A stretch of DNA of 64,000 nucleotides from Paenibacillus lacisoli (GCF_030580655.1 NZ_JAUQTB010000003.1:310001-374000); one strand, 5' to 3'. Shown: positions 16,477-25,779, numbered from the stretch's first letter. The notes: a model not told the origin generated them from the letters alone. Program-made: numbers and translations.

Positions 16477-16478
16477 CT

Positions 16479-17333
16479 ATGTGGAAGAATCGGTCCAGAC
16501 TGCTGTTTGCCGCAGGTGTCGGGATTTCCGGGCTTATTCTGCTCCAGATGGGGATGTATACGGCCCACATGCTGTTCGGCATAGACTTATCCTTTAACGT
16601 ATTCCAGATTTGCAGGTACATGCTTCGTTCCCTCGGCATCGAATATGTAATCTATGCGCTGGACGGACTGGTCCTGTATACATTTGGCCTGCTGTTGATC
16701 AAAGGGATCCGCCAGATTTTGGCTACACGACAGGCTATGGCCAGGCTGAGCGTGATGAAGAACAATATGCTGTCTGCAAAGCTGAACCGGCGGTATGCTG
16801 AGCTGGGAAACAGGATTATCGTGATTGATTATGAGGAGACTTATGCATTTACCATTGGCATGCTGAATCCTCATATTGTCCTTTCCTCCGGCCTGCTGGC
16901 TATGCTGGACAAGCAGGAGGAAGCTGCTGTTGTCTATCATGAAGCCCACCATATGCGGCATTATGATCCGCTGAAGACGTGGCTGATCAGCCTTGTTTCT
17001 TCTGCGATATGGTATGTGCCGGTGCTGGGTCATATTTTGAAGCATTACAAGACCGCCCGTGAGGTGCTGGCTGATAATGAAGCCATTACGCGGACGGGAT
17101 CTCCGGCGGGGATCGGCAGTGCGCTTCTTAAGCTGCTGCGCAATCCGCCTTCCCGTGCTTTCCGGGCATCCACGGCATATTCGTCTTTTGCCGAGACCTC
17201 CATCAACTACAGAATTTCCCGGATTCTGGATCCCCATAAGGATCCGGCGATTAAGCTGCCCCTGACCTCTGTCATGGTATCAGGACATATGATTCTCGGC
17301 CTGACACTACTGTTTGCCTTGGCTTTGCTGTAG
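16479..17333 (+). CDS. M56-family membrane metalloprotease, BlaR1-like without sensor domain
   Basis: The 284-aa product has about four membrane segments (FAAGVGISGLILLQMGMYTA, VIYALDGLVLYTFGLLL, WLISLVSSAIWYVPVLGHI and VSGHMILGLTLLFALALL) and a zinc-protease motif HEAHH at residues 154-158 in VVYHEAHHMRHYD. This is the layout of the BlaR1/MecR1 protease part, but the external penicillin-binding sensor domain is missing, so it cannot sense beta-lactams in the usual way. It begins two bases after the blaI stop at ATG 16479, with GGGATG overlapping the end of that gene; GTG 16458 inside blaI is an alternative. The pair likely forms a sensor-protease and repressor circuit for envelope or redox stress acting on doxX. 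Confidence 0.85.
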   Translation: MWKNRSRLLFAAGVGISGLILLQMGMYTAHMLFGIDLSFNVFQICRYMLRSLGIEYVIYALDGLVLYTFGLLLIKGIRQILATRQAMARLSVMKNNMLSAKLNRRYAELGNRIIVIDYEETYAFTIGMLNPHIVLSSGLLAMLDKQEEAAVVYHEAHHMRHYDPLKTWLISLVSSAIWYVPVLGHILKHYKTAREVLADNEAITRTGSPAGIGSALLKLLRNPPSRAFRASTAYSSFAETSINYRISRILDPHKDPAIKLPLTSVMVSGHMILGLTLLFALALL

Positions 17334-17353
17334 CCGGTCGACGGAAGAGCAGA

Positions 17354-17376
17354 CACCCGTCATGCACGGGTGCTTT
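17354..17376 (+). terminator. Weak terminator hairpin after M56 protease
   Basis: CACCCGT (17354-17360) pairs with ACGGGTG (17366-17372) around a 5-base loop; only a short T run follows, so termination may be partial. Confidence 0.5.
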
Positions 17377-17390
17377 GCCTGAAGTTTTAA

Positions 17391-17405
17391 ACTACATTAT
17401 GTAGT
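17391..17405 (+). promoter_or_regulatory. BlaI operator upstream of doxX
   Basis: ACTACATTATGTAGT is a perfect 15-bp palindrome of the same type as the site in front of the blaI gene. It overlaps a candidate -10 (TATGTA 17398-17403; -35 TTGCCT 17375-17380, 17-base spacer). Confidence 0.7.
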
Positions 17406-17461
17406 GTTTTGAATGAATTCACTGATGAAACTAAAAATAAAAGTTATAGGAGGAATTCATC

Positions 17462-17884
17462 ATGATCAAAACGCGTGAAATCGGTATTCTGATTGTCCGT
17501 GTCATTGCCGGACTTCTGTTCGCTCTGCATGGATGGCAGAAGTTTCAGGGAGGAATCGGCAATACGTCAGGCTTCTTCGAAAGCATCGGCTTGCCGGGTA
17601 TACTAGCTCCCGTGGTCGCCATTATTGAACTGGCTGGCGGGATTGCATTAATCCTGGGATTAGGCACACGGATTGCAGGTTTGGCTTTGGCGGTCATTAT
17701 GGCGGGCGTTCTGCTGACTGCCAAGAGCGGAGCTCCCATAGTTGGAGGTATGGAGTATGAATTGCTGCTGCTCGCCGCGGCCGTTCAGCTGCTGCTGACA
17801 GGAAGTTCTTTGCTGGCCCTGGACAGCCTGTTCTCCCGTTCCGGCCGCCGTAAAGCTGCCCCTGCGGAACGCAGTCCCGTCTGA
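17462..17884 (+). CDS. DoxX-family membrane protein
   Basis: This 140-aa protein has four predicted membrane helices and the DoxX signature RVIAGLLFALHGWQKF..GGI in the first helix and loop. DoxX proteins are small inner-membrane proteins linked to thiol and quinone redox stress in several bacteria; a single biochemical activity is not established for this branch. The C-terminal tail is basic (SRSGRRKAAPAERSP). Start: ATAGGAGG about 8 bases before ATG 17462. The palindrome at 17391-17405 places it under the BlaI-type repressor encoded just upstream, so these three genes look like one regulatory unit. A terminator follows. Confidence 0.88.
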   Translation: MIKTREIGILIVRVIAGLLFALHGWQKFQGGIGNTSGFFESIGLPGILAPVVAIIELAGGIALILGLGTRIAGLALAVIMAGVLLTAKSGAPIVGGMEYELLLLAAAVQLLLTGSSLLALDSLFSRSGRRKAAPAERSPV

Positions 17885-17929
17885 CGTTTCTTTTGCATAT
17901 ATGTGAAATGCCATACCATGGTGTGTATG

Positions 17930-17958
17930 AAGCCTCTCCTATAAAGGAGGGGCTTTTT
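17930..17958 (+). terminator. Rho-independent terminator after doxX
   Basis: AGCCTCTCCT (17931-17940) pairs with AGGAGGGGCT (17945-17954) with a 4-base loop and five T. Confidence 0.9.
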
Positions 17959-18048
17959 GAGTAGCGAGGATGGAATAAATTGGACTGTCATTTTAAAGCG
18001 TTTTCGGTATAAATTTTTGGTCAAAGACTGTGATTACAGCGTTTTTCT

Positions 18049-18056
18049 GCCGATAT
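18049..18056 (+). promoter_or_regulatory. SigD-type -10 element upstream of chemoreceptor gene
   Basis: GCCGATAT matches the flagellar/chemotaxis SigD -10 exactly. No clear TAAA -35 is found 14-16 bases upstream (a CAAA lies farther off at 18022-18025), so the promoter is only half supported. Confidence 0.45.
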
Positions 18057-18182
18057 ATGTCATAAGGGCAAGCATACATATACACGCAACGTTACATGTA
18101 CCTGTTTATATCAATGCTGCAGCTTGCCGGGGGAAAGTGAATACGGTTATTCCGTACAAAAGACTGGGGAGGATCAACATCT

Positions 18183-20174
18183 ATGACCAAAAAGGGAAAA
18201 AGTAAAAAGAGAGCATTTTTCACCCTTACTGTAAGAAAAAAGCTGCTGATTTCATTCCTGCTGATTCTGCTCATACCGAGCCTTGTCATTGGGACAGTTA
18301 CCTATGAATTTTCCAAAAAAGAAGCCGAGGCACAGCTGATGGCCAGTGCCAGTGAAAGTGTGAGAACGGTAAATACCATCATTGATACGTTCGTAGGCAG
18401 CAAGCTGAATGATGTGGACTACTTTGTGAAACAGCTGAACGGAAGTATGATTGAGGGCAAAGATAGTCCTCAGATTGTGCCCAAGCTCAAACAATATATA
18501 GGGCTTCACCCGGATTCTGTTGATATCTTTATAGGAACCCCGGACGGAACGATGATCCGCGGTGTTCCCAAAGCCAATGAGAACGGCTACGACCCGCGTA
18601 CACGTGAATGGTACGTGAATGCATTGAAGCAGCCGGGCAAGCCGCTCGTTTCCTCGGTGAACATCAATTCCAAAGGTATCCCGGTTGTGGTCGTATCCCA
18701 GCAGCTTCCAGATCAGTCCGGGGTACTCGGAATCTCGCTGAATCTGGATAATGTACGTGAGATGGCTGCGCTGCAGATCGGCCGCGAGGGTTATGTGATG
18801 ATGCTGGATCATACCCAAAAATATATTGTTCATCCGACGGTCAAGCCGGGAACCGAATCGAAGGAAGACTTTGTCCAGAAGATGTACACGGCTGAGCAGG
18901 GACAGTTCAATTACATGCTGGAGGATAAAGCGAAGAAGTTGACCTATGTAACGAATGCCAAGACAGGCTGGAAAATCGCCGGGACCATGTTCCAGGATGA
19001 AGTAACCCATGCAACAGCCACTATCCGGATGACTACGTTCATTGTCTTGGGAGCTTCCCTGCTCTTAGCAATTGTGGCTATTTATTTCATCACCCGATCC
19101 ATCACCCGTCCGCTGCTTCAGCTGCAGGGAACGGCGAAGCGGATCAGCCGTGGTAATCTGGCGGAGAACATTGATACCAGCCGTAAGGACGAGCTCGGCG
19201 ATCTGGCCCGCTACTTCCAACGTATGGTGGATAATCTGCGTGCCATGATTATGGGCATCCAGGAAGCGACGATGCAGATTTCGGGTTCTGCAGAGCAGCT
19301 GGCAGCAGGGGCAGACCAGACTACCCGTGCGATCGAGCATGTGACCAACTCCATTCAGGAGGTGGCTTCGGGCACCGAGCATCAAGTGCGCAGTGTGGGA
19401 CAGGGTATGCATCATATTCAGGCTGTTTCCAGTGATGTGAATCAGATGTCCGGCCGCTTGGAGCAAATGTCCGGTCAGATGGAAGAGGCGGCTTCATCAG
19501 CGGAGAAGGGGAATGAGGCTGCGGCTGATACCGTGCGCCAAATTCATGAGATTGATCGTACGGTGAATGAACTTGGAAGCATCGTAGACGTACTCAAGGA
19601 GCGTTCGGAGGAAATCGGAGGTGTCGTGGGCGTTATCGCCGGCATTGCGAAGCAGACCAATCTGCTGGCACTGAATGCCTCTATTGAAGCGGCGCGTGCA
19701 GGTGACCATGGCAAGGGCTTTGCTGTGGTAGCGACCGAGGTACGCAAACTGGCGGAGGAATCCGCCAAGTCAGCCCAGCACATCCAGGACCAGATTCAGC
19801 GCATCCAGCAGGAGACCTCTTCGGCCCAGCAAGCTATGCAGACGGCCAAAAATCGTGTTGCCAGCGGGATCAACACAATCGAGGTGTCAGGGCAGTCGTT
19901 CTCCGTTATTTCGGAGACGGTGCTTGAGGCAAGACACACCTCGGCTTCGGTCACCGAAGCTGCCCGCATGATGGCTGAACGCGCAGCTTCTGTCGTGGAG
20001 ATCATGTCTGAGGTCTCCAGTGTATCCGCGCAATCGGCCGAGAATACAGAATCAATCTCGGCAGCAGCGCAGGAGCAGCTGGCTTCAATTGAAGAAATCT
20101 CTTCTGCGGCTGCCGAGCTGAACAGGATGGCTGATCAGCTGAAGCAGGTCGTCAGCCAGTTTCAGCTTGAATAA
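18183..20174 (+). CDS. Methyl-accepting chemotaxis protein with dCache sensor
   Basis: The 663-aa chemoreceptor has a first membrane helix (about 20-41, [19 protein letters not shown]), an extracellular double-Cache ligand domain (about 45-275, with the typical [25 protein letters not shown] segment), a second helix (about 283-303), HAMP (304-356) and a long coiled-coil signalling domain. The hairpin tip that binds CheA/CheW is intact: [21 protein letters not shown] at about 488. The segment DPRTREWY often contacts small amines or amino acids in dCache domains, but the ligand is not predictable here. Start: GGGGAGG about 10 bases before ATG 18183. No other chemotaxis gene is near, as is common for receptors. 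A SigD-like -10 lies upstream and a strong terminator downstream. Confidence 0.95.
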   Translation: MTKKGKSKKRAFFTLTVRKKLLISFLLILLIPSLVIGTVTYEFSKKEAEAQLMASASESVRTVNTIIDTFVGSKLNDVDYFVKQLNGSMIEGKDSPQIVPKLKQYIGLHPDSVDIFIGTPDGTMIRGVPKANENGYDPRTREWYVNALKQPGKPLVSSVNINSKGIPVVVVSQQLPDQSGVLGISLNLDNVREMAALQIGREGYVMMLDHTQKYIVHPTVKPGTESKEDFVQKMYTAEQGQFNYMLEDKAKKLTYVTNAKTGWKIAGTMFQDEVTHATATIRMTTFIVLGASLLLAIVAIYFITRSITRPLLQLQGTAKRISRGNLAENIDTSRKDELGDLARYFQRMVDNLRAMIMGIQEATMQISGSAEQLAAGADQTTRAIEHVTNSIQEVASGTEHQVRSVGQGMHHIQAVSSDVNQMSGRLEQMSGQMEEAASSAEKGNEAAADTVRQIHEIDRTVNELGSIVDVLKERSEEIGGVVGVIAGIAKQTNLLALNASIEAARAGDHGKGFAVVATEVRKLAEESAKSAQHIQDQIQRIQQETSSAQQAMQTAKNRVASGINTIEVSGQSFSVISETVLEARHTSASVTEAARMMAERAASVVEIMSEVSSVSAQSAENTESISAAAQEQLASIEEISSAAAELNRMADQLKQVVSQFQLE

Positions 20175-20205
20175 TAAGATTAATTGTTAATCCATGCACT
20201 GTTTG

Positions 20206-20244
20206 GTGCCCGGATCGTCAATGATGACAATCCGGGCACTTTTC
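20206..20244 (+). terminator. Rho-independent terminator after chemoreceptor
   Basis: A 15-bp stem with one mismatch (20206-20220 with 20225-20239, GTGCCCGG...CCGGGCAC) and ATGA loop, then TTTTC. Confidence 0.92.
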
Positions 20245-20340
20245 ATTTGTATAGTCATCGGTTACAATGAAATTGAATTTATGAATTTTTGTATGTAAAT
20301 TACTTTTGGTAACATAAGATAAGTAGAGAGGGGGATGGAC

Positions 20341-21042
20341 ATGCTTACCATTTATCCGGCAGCAGAGCGCTTCAGCTTCGACCGGGGCTGGCTGCGCGGC
20401 AGCCACAGCTTTGCCTTTGGCGAATATCAGGACGAGAGCAATATGGCTTTTGGCCCGATGCGTGTCTGTAATGATGATTTTATTGCTCCAGGGCGCGGGT
20501 TCGGGGCACACCCTCACAGTGACATGGAGATCATCTCCATTGTACTCTCCGGCGCACTCCGCCACGAGGACAGCATGGGAAATGTGGCGGTCAGCACGTA
20601 TGGCGGTATTCAGCGCATGTCAGCAGGCAGTGGCGTCATCCATACCGAGCATAATGCTTCTGACGAGGAGGAGGTCAACCTCCTGCAGCTGTGGTTTACG
20701 CCGCATACCCGTGGGCTGAAGCCGTCCTATGAAGCCATTACGTATGACACGGATCTATTGGCCGGACAGCTTCTCCCAGTAGTGACACCACAAGGAGGAG
20801 AGGGTCAGGCTTTCATTCATCAGGATATGACGGTCTATCTCAGCCGGCTTCAGTCGGGAGAGACTCTGCATTTTACCCAGACTGCCGAACGTAAAGTATT
20901 TCTGTTTGTCATCGAAGGGTCTCTAATGGTTCATGGACAAGAGCTGAATACCCGGGATACGGCCCGGATTGAAGCGGAAGAGCAGTTGGGGCTTACAGCC
21001 GGCCAGCCGGTTTTCTTCATGCTGGTCGATCTGCCGGAGTGA
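20341..21042 (+). CDS. Pirin-family bicupin protein, YhhW-like
   Basis: This 233-aa bicupin resembles E. coli YhhW, for which quercetin 2,3-dioxygenase activity has been shown in vitro. The metal ligands are all present: His57 and His59 (GFGAHPHSD), His101 and Glu103 (VIHTEHNAS). The N-terminal motif RGSHSFAFGEYQDE and the FGPMRVCNDD segment are standard for the family. GAGAGGGGG ends right before an ATG at 20335, too close to act on it, so the in-frame ATG at 20341 is the better start. The next gene begins 13 bases after the stop and is probably co-transcribed. The physiological role may be redox or electrophile related; this is not shown by the sequence. Confidence 0.88.
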   Translation: MLTIYPAAERFSFDRGWLRGSHSFAFGEYQDESNMAFGPMRVCNDDFIAPGRGFGAHPHSDMEIISIVLSGALRHEDSMGNVAVSTYGGIQRMSAGSGVIHTEHNASDEEEVNLLQLWFTPHTRGLKPSYEAITYDTDLLAGQLLPVVTPQGGEGQAFIHQDMTVYLSRLQSGETLHFTQTAERKVFLFVIEGSLMVHGQELNTRDTARIEAEEQLGLTAGQPVFFMLVDLPE

Positions 21043-21055
21043 GAAGGAGGAATGA

Positions 21056-21397
21056 ATGATGGCACACCATGAGACACTGCTGATCAAACACGCTGTAACC
21101 GGACGGATGCTTGCTGATAGCAGACAGGATCAGGGCTGGCAATACCTCTTCCGTAAGAACGGAACCGCATTTGAGATTACCGTCAGCGGATTGGGTACAG
21201 CTGTGGCTGGGGATATCGTTCGATGGAAGGCGGAATTGAATGTCTTTCGCTTTGTCCAGACGGAAGGCAGCCCGATCATCAAACACTGGTATTATATTGA
21301 TCCGGAACAGGTAATGCATGACCCGGCACAGGATGTGCTCAGCTTGACTGCAGTTTCTGAGATTGAATACAACCCGGCTGATTACTGGGCTGACTAG
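21056..21397 (+). CDS. Conserved-looking small protein of unknown function
   Basis: I do not recognise the 113-aa product. It is soluble, without signal peptide or membrane segment, and appears to be mostly beta strands (TLLIKHAVTGRMLADS, FEITVSGLG, IVRWKAELNVFRFVQTEG, IIKHWYYIDPEQV). The end is aromatic and acidic (YNPADYWAD). AAGGAGG at 21044-21050 supports ATG 21056 or the next ATG at 21059. It follows the pirin gene by 13 bases and is followed by a terminator, so the two probably form one operon. Confidence 0.75.
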   Translation: MMAHHETLLIKHAVTGRMLADSRQDQGWQYLFRKNGTAFEITVSGLGTAVAGDIVRWKAELNVFRFVQTEGSPIIKHWYYIDPEQVMHDPAQDVLSLTAVSEIEYNPADYWAD

Positions 21398-21448
21398 CCT
21401 GCAGCAGTAAGTATAACGATGAACAAGCCGGATGATAGAAGAATCAAG

Positions 21449-21473
21449 AGCCCTGCCAGTGCAGGGCTTTTTT
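21449..21473 (+). terminator. Rho-independent terminator
   Basis: AGCCCTGC (21449-21456) pairs with GCAGGGCT (21461-21468) around CAGT, followed by TTTTTT. Confidence 0.92.
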
Positions 21474-21564
21474 GTGTGCAATGGCTACTGTACATAATTT
21501 TACTTCAGCTGGTGCAGACTGACTGTACGGTCTCAAGAGCGTATGAGCGAGAGGAGGAGCAAAA

Positions 21565-23163
21565 ATGGGTAAAGCCCGTTTTCCCTGGAGCAAACGCCCA
21601 GTCAACCATCCGGCCTCCGGGAGCAAGCCACTGGCTCTGCCTTCTCCGGATATGCCGGAACAGCCGCTCAGCAGCCGGTTGAAGGATAACCATGATGTAC
21701 TGCAGTCCATCTTCAAAGATTGCTCGGATATGGTGTACCGGGAGATGGCAATTACCCCGGAGCAGAGAGCACTGCTGGTCTATATTGAAGGAACCGTCAA
21801 ATCCGAAGACCTGCAGGATCATATTCTTCGGCCGGTGATCGTCGGTCTGCTGCGGGCTGAAATGCACGAGCGGGATGCCTATCTCGGTACGCTTGATGAG
21901 ACACGGGTCTCCCTCACCCAGGTCAAGCGTATCGACAATTGGGGAGGAATCACGGAGGCGGTGCTGGACGCCAACGCGATTCTGCTCGTTGAAGAGTCAG
22001 CCAGCGCCTATGCTTTCAGTGTAAAAGGCGGCGTCCGCCGCGGTGTGGAAGAACCTACAACCGAGTCGGTGATCCGTGGACCGCGTGAGGGTTTCACGGA
22101 ACAAATTCGGGTGAACACGGCATTGGTACGCTTTAAGCTCAAAACGCCGCTGCTCAAGATGTACAGCCTGACTGTCGGCGAAGAAACAAAGACGAGTGTT
22201 GTACTCGCTTACATCGAAGAGATCGCAGATCCGAAGCTGATTGCCGACGTAAAGGAGCGTCTGAAGGCAATCAAAATCGACGGCGTGCTGGAGACCGGGT
22301 ATATCGAAGAGTTGATTGAAGATCATCCCTTTTCCCCGTTTCCTCAGATGGAGTATACGGAAAGACCCGACACGGTCACAGGTCACCTGTTAGAGGGTCG
22401 GTTCGCTATATTTGTAGACGGCTCTCCGTTCGCTCTGATTGGTCCGATCACGATGTGGCAGATGATGCAGGCGAGCGAGGATTATTATGAACGATTTTTT
22501 ATTAGTAACCTGATCCGGTGGGTCCGGATGTTTTGTATGCTGATGGCTCTCTTCCTGCCTTCTTTATATATTGCAGTAACTACGTATCATCAGGATATGC
22601 TTCCGTCTACCCTGATCCTCAGCATCGCGGCTGCACGTGAAGCAATTCCTTTTCCCGCATTGGTCGAGGCCCTTCTGATGGAGATCGCTTTCGAGGCGCT
22701 TCGCGAAGCAGGGATCCGGCTGCCCAAGACCGTGGGCCAGGCGGTCAGCATTCTGGGGGCTTTGGTCATCGGTCAGGCTGCGGTACAGGCCGGGATTGTA
22801 TCGGCGCCGATGGTCATTATCGTATCCATGACGGGGATTGCTTCGTTTACGATTCCCCGCTTTAACTTTGCGATCACGATCCGGATGCTGCGATTCCCGC
22901 TCATGCTGGCAGCTGGAGCATTGGGTTTGTTTGGCATTGTGATCGGTACGGTCCTGATCTCGGTACATCTGACGAAGCTTACATCGTTTGGCGTTCCTTA
23001 CCTGACAGGGGTAAGTCCTTATTCCAGGAATGACCAGAAAGATATTTTCTCCCGCGTACCTTGGTGGAGCATGAACCGCAGGCCATCCTGGCTGTCTCAT
23101 CAGGACCGCAAACGCATGCGTCAGGATATGAACGGAACAGCGGATAAGGAGAAGGGATGGTAA
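21565..23163 (+). CDS. Spore germination receptor A subunit, locus 2
   Basis: This 532-aa GerA-family protein is the A subunit of a second germinant receptor. Landmarks match locus 1: SVIRGPREGFTEQIRVN, IEELIEDHPFSPFPQ, YTERPDTVTGHLLEGRFAIFVDGSPFAL and the membrane stretches LPSLYIAVTTYH, LRLPKTVGQAVSILGALVIGQAAV and ITIRMLRFPLMLAAGALGLFGI. It lacks the Ser/Gln-rich tail of its paralogue and instead ends in a short basic tail. Start: GAGGAGG about 8 bases before ATG 21565. It opens an A-C-D-B operon. Divergence from locus 1 suggests a different germinant. Confidence 0.93.
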   Translation: MGKARFPWSKRPVNHPASGSKPLALPSPDMPEQPLSSRLKDNHDVLQSIFKDCSDMVYREMAITPEQRALLVYIEGTVKSEDLQDHILRPVIVGLLRAEMHERDAYLGTLDETRVSLTQVKRIDNWGGITEAVLDANAILLVEESASAYAFSVKGGVRRGVEEPTTESVIRGPREGFTEQIRVNTALVRFKLKTPLLKMYSLTVGEETKTSVVLAYIEEIADPKLIADVKERLKAIKIDGVLETGYIEELIEDHPFSPFPQMEYTERPDTVTGHLLEGRFAIFVDGSPFALIGPITMWQMMQASEDYYERFFISNLIRWVRMFCMLMALFLPSLYIAVTTYHQDMLPSTLILSIAAAREAIPFPALVEALLMEIAFEALREAGIRLPKTVGQAVSILGALVIGQAAVQAGIVSAPMVIIVSMTGIASFTIPRFNFAITIRMLRFPLMLAAGALGLFGIVIGTVLISVHLTKLTSFGVPYLTGVSPYSRNDQKDIFSRVPWWSMNRRPSWLSHQDRKRMRQDMNGTADKEKGW

Positions 23164-23164
23164 G

Positions 23165-24361
23165 ATGCGCAGGGTAAGTGTGGCTGCAGGCCTGCTTTTA
23201 CTTCCGTTGGTACTGGGCGGATGCTGGGATCGTCGTGAGGTCAATGATGTAGCTTTTGTTATGGGATCTGCCGTAGATAAAGAGGCAAATGGTTACCGGA
23301 CGACCCTGCAGATTGCGATGCCAAGTCAGCTTGGCGGTGCGGGCAGTGAAGGGGGAGGCGGCGGCACAAGCGGTGACAAGTCCTGGTACCTTGAATCCCG
23401 TTACGGGGAAACGATACGTGCTTCTCAAATCAGCGAGCAGCGCAGCCTCTCGCGGATGCTGCATTACTCGCACCGCCGGATGCTGCTGATCGGGGAAGAC
23501 TTGGCCCGCAGCGGCGTATCGCAGATGATGGATGTGCTGGTGCGAATGCCTCAGAACCGGCTCTCCTCCCTGCTTGTCGTTACATCGGGACCAGCCTACA
23601 AGGTGATACAGGCAGATGCGCCGATCGAGAAATTTCCGTCGGAGATGGTGCGGGAACTTAGTCACGAGTATATGAAGAAGCCGCGCTCAGTTAAGTCCAT
23701 GATTCACACGTTGATTGAGGAAGGCGTCGATAGTGCGGTTCCCCTGGTGGGACTTACAAGTAATGTTCCGCAGGGGTGGAGCAATACCCAGTCCACGATT
23801 GCCATTGAGGGTCTGGCGGTCTTTCATGGAGACCGGATGACAGGGGCAGTCCGCGGCAATCAGGCCAAGGCGCTGGTGATGGCCATGAATCAGTCCAGAA
23901 ACCAGGAAATTCTGGTTACCCCGCCGGATGGAAGTGGAAAAATATCGGTCATGCTGTATGACAATCATGCGAAGCTGATTCCGCATATCCAGGGAGACCG
24001 GATTCGGATGACAATCCGGATCGACTGCCGCGGGAGTGTAGTGGAGAACGAATCCGCCATGAGTCTAACCCGGGATAAAAGCATGTCCTGGCTGGAACAA
24101 CAGACTGCAGCCCAGTTGAAAGAGGATGTGGAGAAGAGCGTCCGGCTGATCCAGAAGACGTACAAGTCCGATGTTCTCGGCATGGGCAATATGATATATA
24201 CGAAGCATCCCGAGGCATGGCAGAAATTCCGCAGTAAATGGGATCAAATGTATCCTGAAGTCGATGTGGACGTCAAGACACTGATTCATATTGAGAACCT
24301 GGGAACGGTATCAAAACCGTTAGGCAAACGGGAGGATCAGATCCGATATGATGAGCCTTAA
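23165..24361 (+). CDS. Spore germination receptor C subunit lipoprotein, locus 2
   Basis: This 398-aa lipoprotein has the lipobox LVLGGC (Cys20) and the family signature GCWDRREVND. A glycine-rich loop (GGAGSEGGGGGTSGDKS, about residues 57-73) replaces part of the first domain and is absent from the locus 1 protein. The middle contains SRMLHYSHRRMLLIGEDLARSG and the C-terminal domain ends with YPEVDVDVKTLIHIENLG. The gene starts one base after the A-subunit stop with AAGGAGAAGGG in the end of that gene, so translation is coupled. It overlaps the following small gene by 14 bases. Confidence 0.93.
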   Translation: MRRVSVAAGLLLLPLVLGGCWDRREVNDVAFVMGSAVDKEANGYRTTLQIAMPSQLGGAGSEGGGGGTSGDKSWYLESRYGETIRASQISEQRSLSRMLHYSHRRMLLIGEDLARSGVSQMMDVLVRMPQNRLSSLLVVTSGPAYKVIQADAPIEKFPSEMVRELSHEYMKKPRSVKSMIHTLIEEGVDSAVPLVGLTSNVPQGWSNTQSTIAIEGLAVFHGDRMTGAVRGNQAKALVMAMNQSRNQEILVTPPDGSGKISVMLYDNHAKLIPHIQGDRIRMTIRIDCRGSVVENESAMSLTRDKSMSWLEQQTAAQLKEDVEKSVRLIQKTYKSDVLGMGNMIYTKHPEAWQKFRSKWDQMYPEVDVDVKTLIHIENLGTVSKPLGKREDQIRYDEP

Positions 24362-24572
24362 AATGTTCGTGGTAGGGGTGGCCGTTATTATCATTCTGCT
24401 ATGGGAGAACGGAGCGGTCCGCCGGCTGCCCCGAGTAAACCGGTGGATGCTGTATATGATCCTGACAGTCAGTCTAGCCATCTGGATCTACTGTTCGGAG
24501 ATGACGGAAGCGATGCATCCCTCCCAGTTGATCGAGCGCGCATTGTCTGGTATTTTACCGCCGTCTCGTTAA
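24348..24572 (+). CDS. Probable germinant receptor D subunit, two-helix membrane protein
   Basis: The 74-aa product has two hydrophobic helices, FVVGVAVIIILLW near the start and WMLYMILTVSLAIWIYC in the middle, joined by a short basic loop RRLPRVNR. Small two-helix D subunits of about this size are known from germinant receptor operons of Bacillus species, where they modulate receptor function. Its place between the C and B genes of a receptor operon supports that identity. It overlaps the C gene by 14 bases; GGGAGG lies about 12 bases before ATG 24348, and ATG 24351 is an alternative. Sequence similarity to known D subunits is low and not checked. Confidence 0.7.
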   Translation: MMSLKMFVVGVAVIIILLWENGAVRRLPRVNRWMLYMILTVSLAIWIYCSEMTEAMHPSQLIERALSGILPPSR

Positions 24573-24636
24573 GAGGTTTGCTCGAAGGGGGAACTTCCGG
24601 CGACGTGTGTGACAAAAACAAGTGAGGAGGAAGGCC

Positions 24637-25707
24637 ATGGACCGCATTACCAATCGGCAGGTCGTCCTGCTGGGAGCCATGATGGAGTCGACCATAACGC
24701 TGATTCATGCTCACGCACAGATTGCCGAAAGTGCCAGACAGCACGCCTATTTAAGTTATGTGCCTGTCATCCTGCTCCTGGGTATGTCGGTCTGGCTGCT
24801 GTCGGCTGTGCATCGCCGTTTTCCCGGGCAGGACGTATTCCAGATCATGTCCGGACGGTTTCCGCTGGTCGGGCGGGTGATCATTGTGCTGTACATGATA
24901 TTCACCTTATTTATCCTTGGCAGGGACCTGCGGATGTTGACCGATTATGTGAATGTGACCCTGCTGCCGACAACGCCAATGGTCATTGTGGCGGGTTGTT
25001 TTGCATTTACAACGGTGTTCATGGTCAAAGGTGGACTGCGAAGTCTGATCGGTATGGTTGAAATTTATATGCCTGTGCTGATCTTCGTGCTGCTGACCAT
25101 GCCTGTCGTGCTGGGCCGGACGATGGACCTCGGGTTGATCAAGCCGTTCAATCATTTGAATTGGCAGGGGATCGGGGAGGGCAGCTGGAATCTGTTTGCC
25201 TATGCTGGTGATATGATTATGCTTCCCTTTGTGCTGTCGGGAAATGCTTACAGCCGCAAAGCCGGCTGGGGCGGACTGGCGCTGGGGACGGCGCTGCTGG
25301 TCCTGCTGTTGATGCTTACCCTGATGGAGCTCGGTATTCCGATCACGAGCCGGCTGCTCTATCCTTCCTATGAGCTGTCCCGTCAGCTGCAGCTGACCGA
25401 TTTTCTGGACCGGTTTGATTTGATAATCAGTGCGATTACTTCCCCCGTGTTTATTACGAAGGTCGGTTTTGATCTTTACGTACTTTGCGTAGCCCTGAAG
25501 CGCCTGCTCCCCGGAATCTCCGGACAGGTCATGGCCTCTCCGCTTGGGCTGATGGGATTTGTCTGCTCGTTCTGCTGTTACAAAAATGTGATGCAGCTTT
25601 TTCATTTCAGCCGGACCTGGACGCTGTTCGTACTCCTTTTTCATGTCCTGCTTCCGCTGCTGCTGTTTCTGTTCCTTCACCCCCGCCACAAGGCCCCGGC
25701 CAGCTGA
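24637..25707 (+). CDS. Spore germination receptor B subunit, locus 2
   Basis: This 356-aa permease-type protein completes the second receptor. It begins MDRITNRQVVLLGAMMEST and shows about ten membrane segments; conserved spots include RDLRMLTDYVNVTLLPTTPM and SWNLFAYAGDMIMLPFVLSG. It is clearly more distant from the two B proteins of locus 1 than these are from each other (for instance FAYAGDMIMLPF instead of MFPFGETICF), suggesting a different receptor subclass. GAGGAGG at 24624-24630 selects ATG 24637 rather than the in-frame GTG at 24622. It is the last gene of the operon. Confidence 0.92.
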   Translation: MDRITNRQVVLLGAMMESTITLIHAHAQIAESARQHAYLSYVPVILLLGMSVWLLSAVHRRFPGQDVFQIMSGRFPLVGRVIIVLYMIFTLFILGRDLRMLTDYVNVTLLPTTPMVIVAGCFAFTTVFMVKGGLRSLIGMVEIYMPVLIFVLLTMPVVLGRTMDLGLIKPFNHLNWQGIGEGSWNLFAYAGDMIMLPFVLSGNAYSRKAGWGGLALGTALLVLLLMLTLMELGIPITSRLLYPSYELSRQLQLTDFLDRFDLIISAITSPVFITKVGFDLYVLCVALKRLLPGISGQVMASPLGLMGFVCSFCCYKNVMQLFHFSRTWTLFVLLFHVLLPLLLFLFLHPRHKAPAS

Positions 25708-25779
25708 TTAACCCTTCCCCTGTCTGCAGACAGACGCTATACTGGGGACAAGAAGGTTCGTAGCAAAGGGGATGACAGA

